This document shows positions 12,524 to 14,489 of a stretch of 14,489 nt of DNA, one piece after another (position 1 is the first letter of the stretch; each line of letters starts with the position of its first letter). The DNA lies in contig DAOTUB010000092.1 in assembly GCA_034437455.1 (NCBI GenBank), forward strand, positions 1-14,489, in the 5' to 3' direction. Under the pieces are notes generated by a model. The model was not told the origin of the DNA and did not search any database. It saw only the letters and a list, made by a program, of their open reading frames with translations. The translations under genes and the position numbers were made by a program. The DNA comes from DAOTUB01 sp034437455 (GTDB taxonomy: Bacteria; Chloroflexota; Anaerolineae; B4-G1).

Positions 12524-14485
12524 ATGCCAACTCATCAAAAGCATAACCCAAACGGCGTGAGAGAAACAGGGCAAAGGCGCCGAACATCCAAGGCGACTGA
12601 TCGGAGCCCAGTCGCGCTGGCGCAGCAGCCCGATCCGCTCGTGTTGCAGCGAGCGGTAGAAAATCCGGGCACAGCCTCGCCCGACGCTATCCTGGCCTTG
12701 CAGGGCGCGGCTGGCAACCGGGCCGTCTCGAACTTGTTGCAGGCCAAGCTGGTCGTCGGCCCAGCGGGGGATCGGTACGAGAAGGAGGCCGACCGAGTGG
12801 CAGAGCAGGTCATGGCCATGCCCACCCCGTTGGCGGAGCGAGGGGGCAGAGGAGCAAGGGAACAGGGAGAAGCAGCACAGGCGCCGTCACCTCTCCAACG
12901 TCAGGCCGAAGAGGAAGAAGAACTCCAGATGAAGCCGCTGGCGAATACGATCACTCCGCTGGTACAACGCCAGGCGATACCGGAGGAAGAGGAGCTGCTA
13001 CAGGGAAAGCGGGAGACCGGCGCAGTTCAGCGGCAGGAGTTGGAGGAAGAGGAGCTGCTACAGGGGAAGCGGGAGCCTGGCGCGGTTCAGCGGCAAGCAT
13101 TGGAGGAAGAGGAACTGCTACAGGGGAAGCGGGAGACCGGCGCAGTTCAACGGCAAACGTTGGAGGAAGAGGAACTGCTACAAGGGAAATCCGAGATCCG
13201 CAATCCAGCGGGCGGTTTTGCGGTTGGCGATGACGTCAAGAGCCGCCTGACCGACCTGAAAGGTAATGGCAGTCCCTTGCCCGACGAACTCCGCGCGGAT
13301 ATGGAGGCTCGCTTCGGGGTCGGCTTTGGCGCGGTGCGGGTCCACGCCGACGGCGAGGCGGGCAAGCTAAACCGGGACTTGCACGCTCGCGCCTTTACTC
13401 ACGGGAGCGACATCTACTTTGGCCCAGGCCGCTACGACCCCGACTCCAGCGCCGGTAAGCGGCTGTTGGCTCACGAGCTGACCCACGTGGTGCAGCAGAC
13501 TGGGGGGCAGGCTCAGCACCAGACAGAACATCGATCCCACGGCGCGAATGGTGCATTTGCGATGCACACACAGTCTCAAGGGGCTGTGTTGCAGCGTGCC
13601 AGAATCGGCGCGTCAAGGGAGGAAAAGGATGAGGAAATCGCAAAACACTTTGGCAAGGAAACTCGGTGGGAAAGTATGCCCGACCTGATCAAGGAAAGCT
13701 ACAGGCAACGCTATCAAGAAGAGACGGGGGGAACTCCCCCTACGTGGGAGGAAGAGCAACGTAAGAGACGGATCAAAGAGCGACAAGAGGAATTGGAGGA
13801 AGTAGGGGGTATGGAAATGGTGACGGAGGGGATTGCAAACCGCGAGGGAAACATACCCAAAGCCCCGCCGTTGCCCACAAGGCCGTTACTTAAACGTGGT
13901 CTTACGGAGGAGCAAGAGCAAGCGTGGCTTGAGAAACAGAGGGAAGAGCGACAAAAGGAACTGGCGCAGGTGGGAAGCAGGCAAGTGGTGACAAAGAGAA
14001 CTACAAGCCGCTGGGACAGGTTCAAGAAAGGCGCCTCCCAGTTCTTTTCCAAACTTGGGGGAAAGAAGGAATCCAAGACACCAACGCCCTCTGAGAAAGT
14101 GGAATCGGAGCCGTTAACCCCTGGTGAAAAGGTCGAGTCGAAGAAGACAAAATCGCCCGGCGCCTGGGAGACATTCAAGTCGGGCTGGGGGCTGGCGGGC
14201 CAAAACCTCAAATGGGGGTTGACGAGCGCCTTTCTGCCGCCTGGCGTGTCGCTCGCCATGGCGAGGCGTAGTGCGTTTCAACAGAGACAGGGCACGTCCC
14301 TGACGCCTGGGCCCCAGTTGACGCGGCCGGGGTTGCGACCGCGTCACAAGGTCTCTCCCGAACCACGGCTTTCTCATAAAACCTCGGCTGGTAAAGTAGC
14401 CGCAAATGTGTATACTGAGCGGGACAATCAATGCCAGTTGGAGGTGACATTTGTCCCGCAAATCACTGTCACAACAAGCGCATGA
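12524..14485 (+). CDS. DUF4157 (eCIS core) protein, candidate effector
   Basis: A complete 653-residue protein. Residues ~55-105 (NPGTASPDAILALQGAAGNRAVSNLL... then AGDRYEKEADRVAEQVM) and the LQRQAEEEEELQMK motif are typical lead-ins of DUF4157 proteins. Residues ~147-222 hold tandem 20-residue repeats (EEELLQGKRETGAVQRQ). The DUF4157 domain (~252-330) has LPDELRADMEARFG, VRVHADGEAGKLNRDLHARA and the zincin-like motif HELTH (H317, E318, H321) followed by VVQQ. The domain is known as the 'eCIS core' because it is strongly associated with contractile injection systems and often precedes toxin or cargo domains. The last ~320 residues are charged, helical and unassigned, with an internal duplication (420-440 and 476-496) and a short more hydrophobic stretch (WGLTSAFLPPGVSLAMA). 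The ATG at 12524 has AAGGAGGAG just upstream; no signal peptide. Role as effector or cargo is an inference from the family and the neighbouring ATPase. Confidence 0.88.
   Translation: MPTHQKHNPNGVRETGQRRRTSKATDRSPVALAQQPDPLVLQRAVENPGTASPDAILALQGAAGNRAVSNLLQAKLVVGPAGDRYEKEADRVAEQVMAMPTPLAERGGRGAREQGEAAQAPSPLQRQAEEEEELQMKPLANTITPLVQRQAIPEEEELLQGKRETGAVQRQELEEEELLQGKREPGAVQRQALEEEELLQGKRETGAVQRQTLEEEELLQGKSEIRNPAGGFAVGDDVKSRLTDLKGNGSPLPDELRADMEARFGVGFGAVRVHADGEAGKLNRDLHARAFTHGSDIYFGPGRYDPDSSAGKRLLAHELTHVVQQTGGQAQHQTEHRSHGANGAFAMHTQSQGAVLQRARIGASREEKDEEIAKHFGKETRWESMPDLIKESYRQRYQEETGGTPPTWEEEQRKRRIKERQEELEEVGGMEMVTEGIANREGNIPKAPPLPTRPLLKRGLTEEQEQAWLEKQREERQKELAQVGSRQVVTKRTTSRWDRFKKGASQFFSKLGGKKESKTPTPSEKVESEPLTPGEKVESKKTKSPGAWETFKSGWGLAGQNLKWGLTSAFLPPGVSLAMARRSAFQQRQGTSLTPGPQLTRPGLRPRHKVSPEPRLSHKTSAGKVAANVYTERDNQCQLEVTFVPQITVTTSA
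12961..13188 (+). repeat. 60-bp in-frame tandem repeats in the DUF4157 gene
   Basis: Copies with an exact 60-nt period begin at 12981, 13041, 13101 and 13161 (the last partial). They encode 20-residue units of the form EEEELLQGKRE-x-GAVQRQ-x-L. Between-copy differences are few (for example GAGACC/GAGCCT, GAGCTG/GAACTG), so expansion is fairly recent. Confidence 0.93.
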
Positions 14486-14489
14486 TCCA

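Noticed and set aside
12279..12560. A 93-codon frame before the DUF4157 gene
   Set aside because: No ribosome site, non-coding composition, and it overlaps the start of the well-supported DUF4157 gene.

Overview
The window looks like a piece of a fairly GC-rich chromosome, probably from the Chloroflexota (Anaerolineae-like lineages). This is an inference. It rests on Thr/Pro-rich 'TPTPT' linkers, a GldF-GldG fusion transporter, short palindromic repeats translated inside genes, and the company of an eCIS-type AAA+ ATPase with a DUF4157 protein. No rRNA, tRNA or other phylogenetic marker is present to settle it.

Left part (66-8505, all on the minus strand). In transcription order: htpG (Hsp90 chaperone) with a near-consensus sigma70-type promoter about 130 nt upstream; then a tightly coupled three-gene ABC export operon. 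The operon encodes a GldA-like ATPase, a 975-residue fusion of an ABC-2 permease with a GldG-like domain, and a DUF4340 protein. Both junctions are 4-bp ATGA overlaps. Past the operon lie a GTCATTCC-type inverted repeat that starts right after the DUF4340 stop codon, a strong 18-bp-stem hairpin, an 88-codon remnant of the C-terminus of a tungsten aldehyde ferredoxin oxidoreductase, and an AT-richer gene for a PD-(D/E)XK nuclease-like protein. An 18-bp palindromic repeat (core CGGAT...ATCCG) occurs 12 times at five places in this part, always inside coding sequence and in more than one reading frame.

Middle (8506-9306). This is the divergent spacer between htpG and the rightward genes. It has a good candidate promoter for each side and otherwise nothing I recognise.

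Right part (9307-14485, plus strand). This looks like one edge of an extracellular contractile injection system (eCIS) locus: a two-module AAA+ ATPase of the eCIS-associated type; a zinc-ribbon/membrane protein broken by a precise 13-bp tandem duplication that cuts off its TP-rich linker and an LPDTGG-type tail; a 90-bp MITE-like element with 12-bp terminal inverted repeats and a perfect 9-bp target duplication; and a 653-residue DUF4157 (eCIS core, HELTH) protein with 20-residue tandem repeats and a long uncharacterised, candidate effector C-terminus. No sheath, tube or baseplate gene is in the window, so the injection-system assignment depends on what lies to the right.
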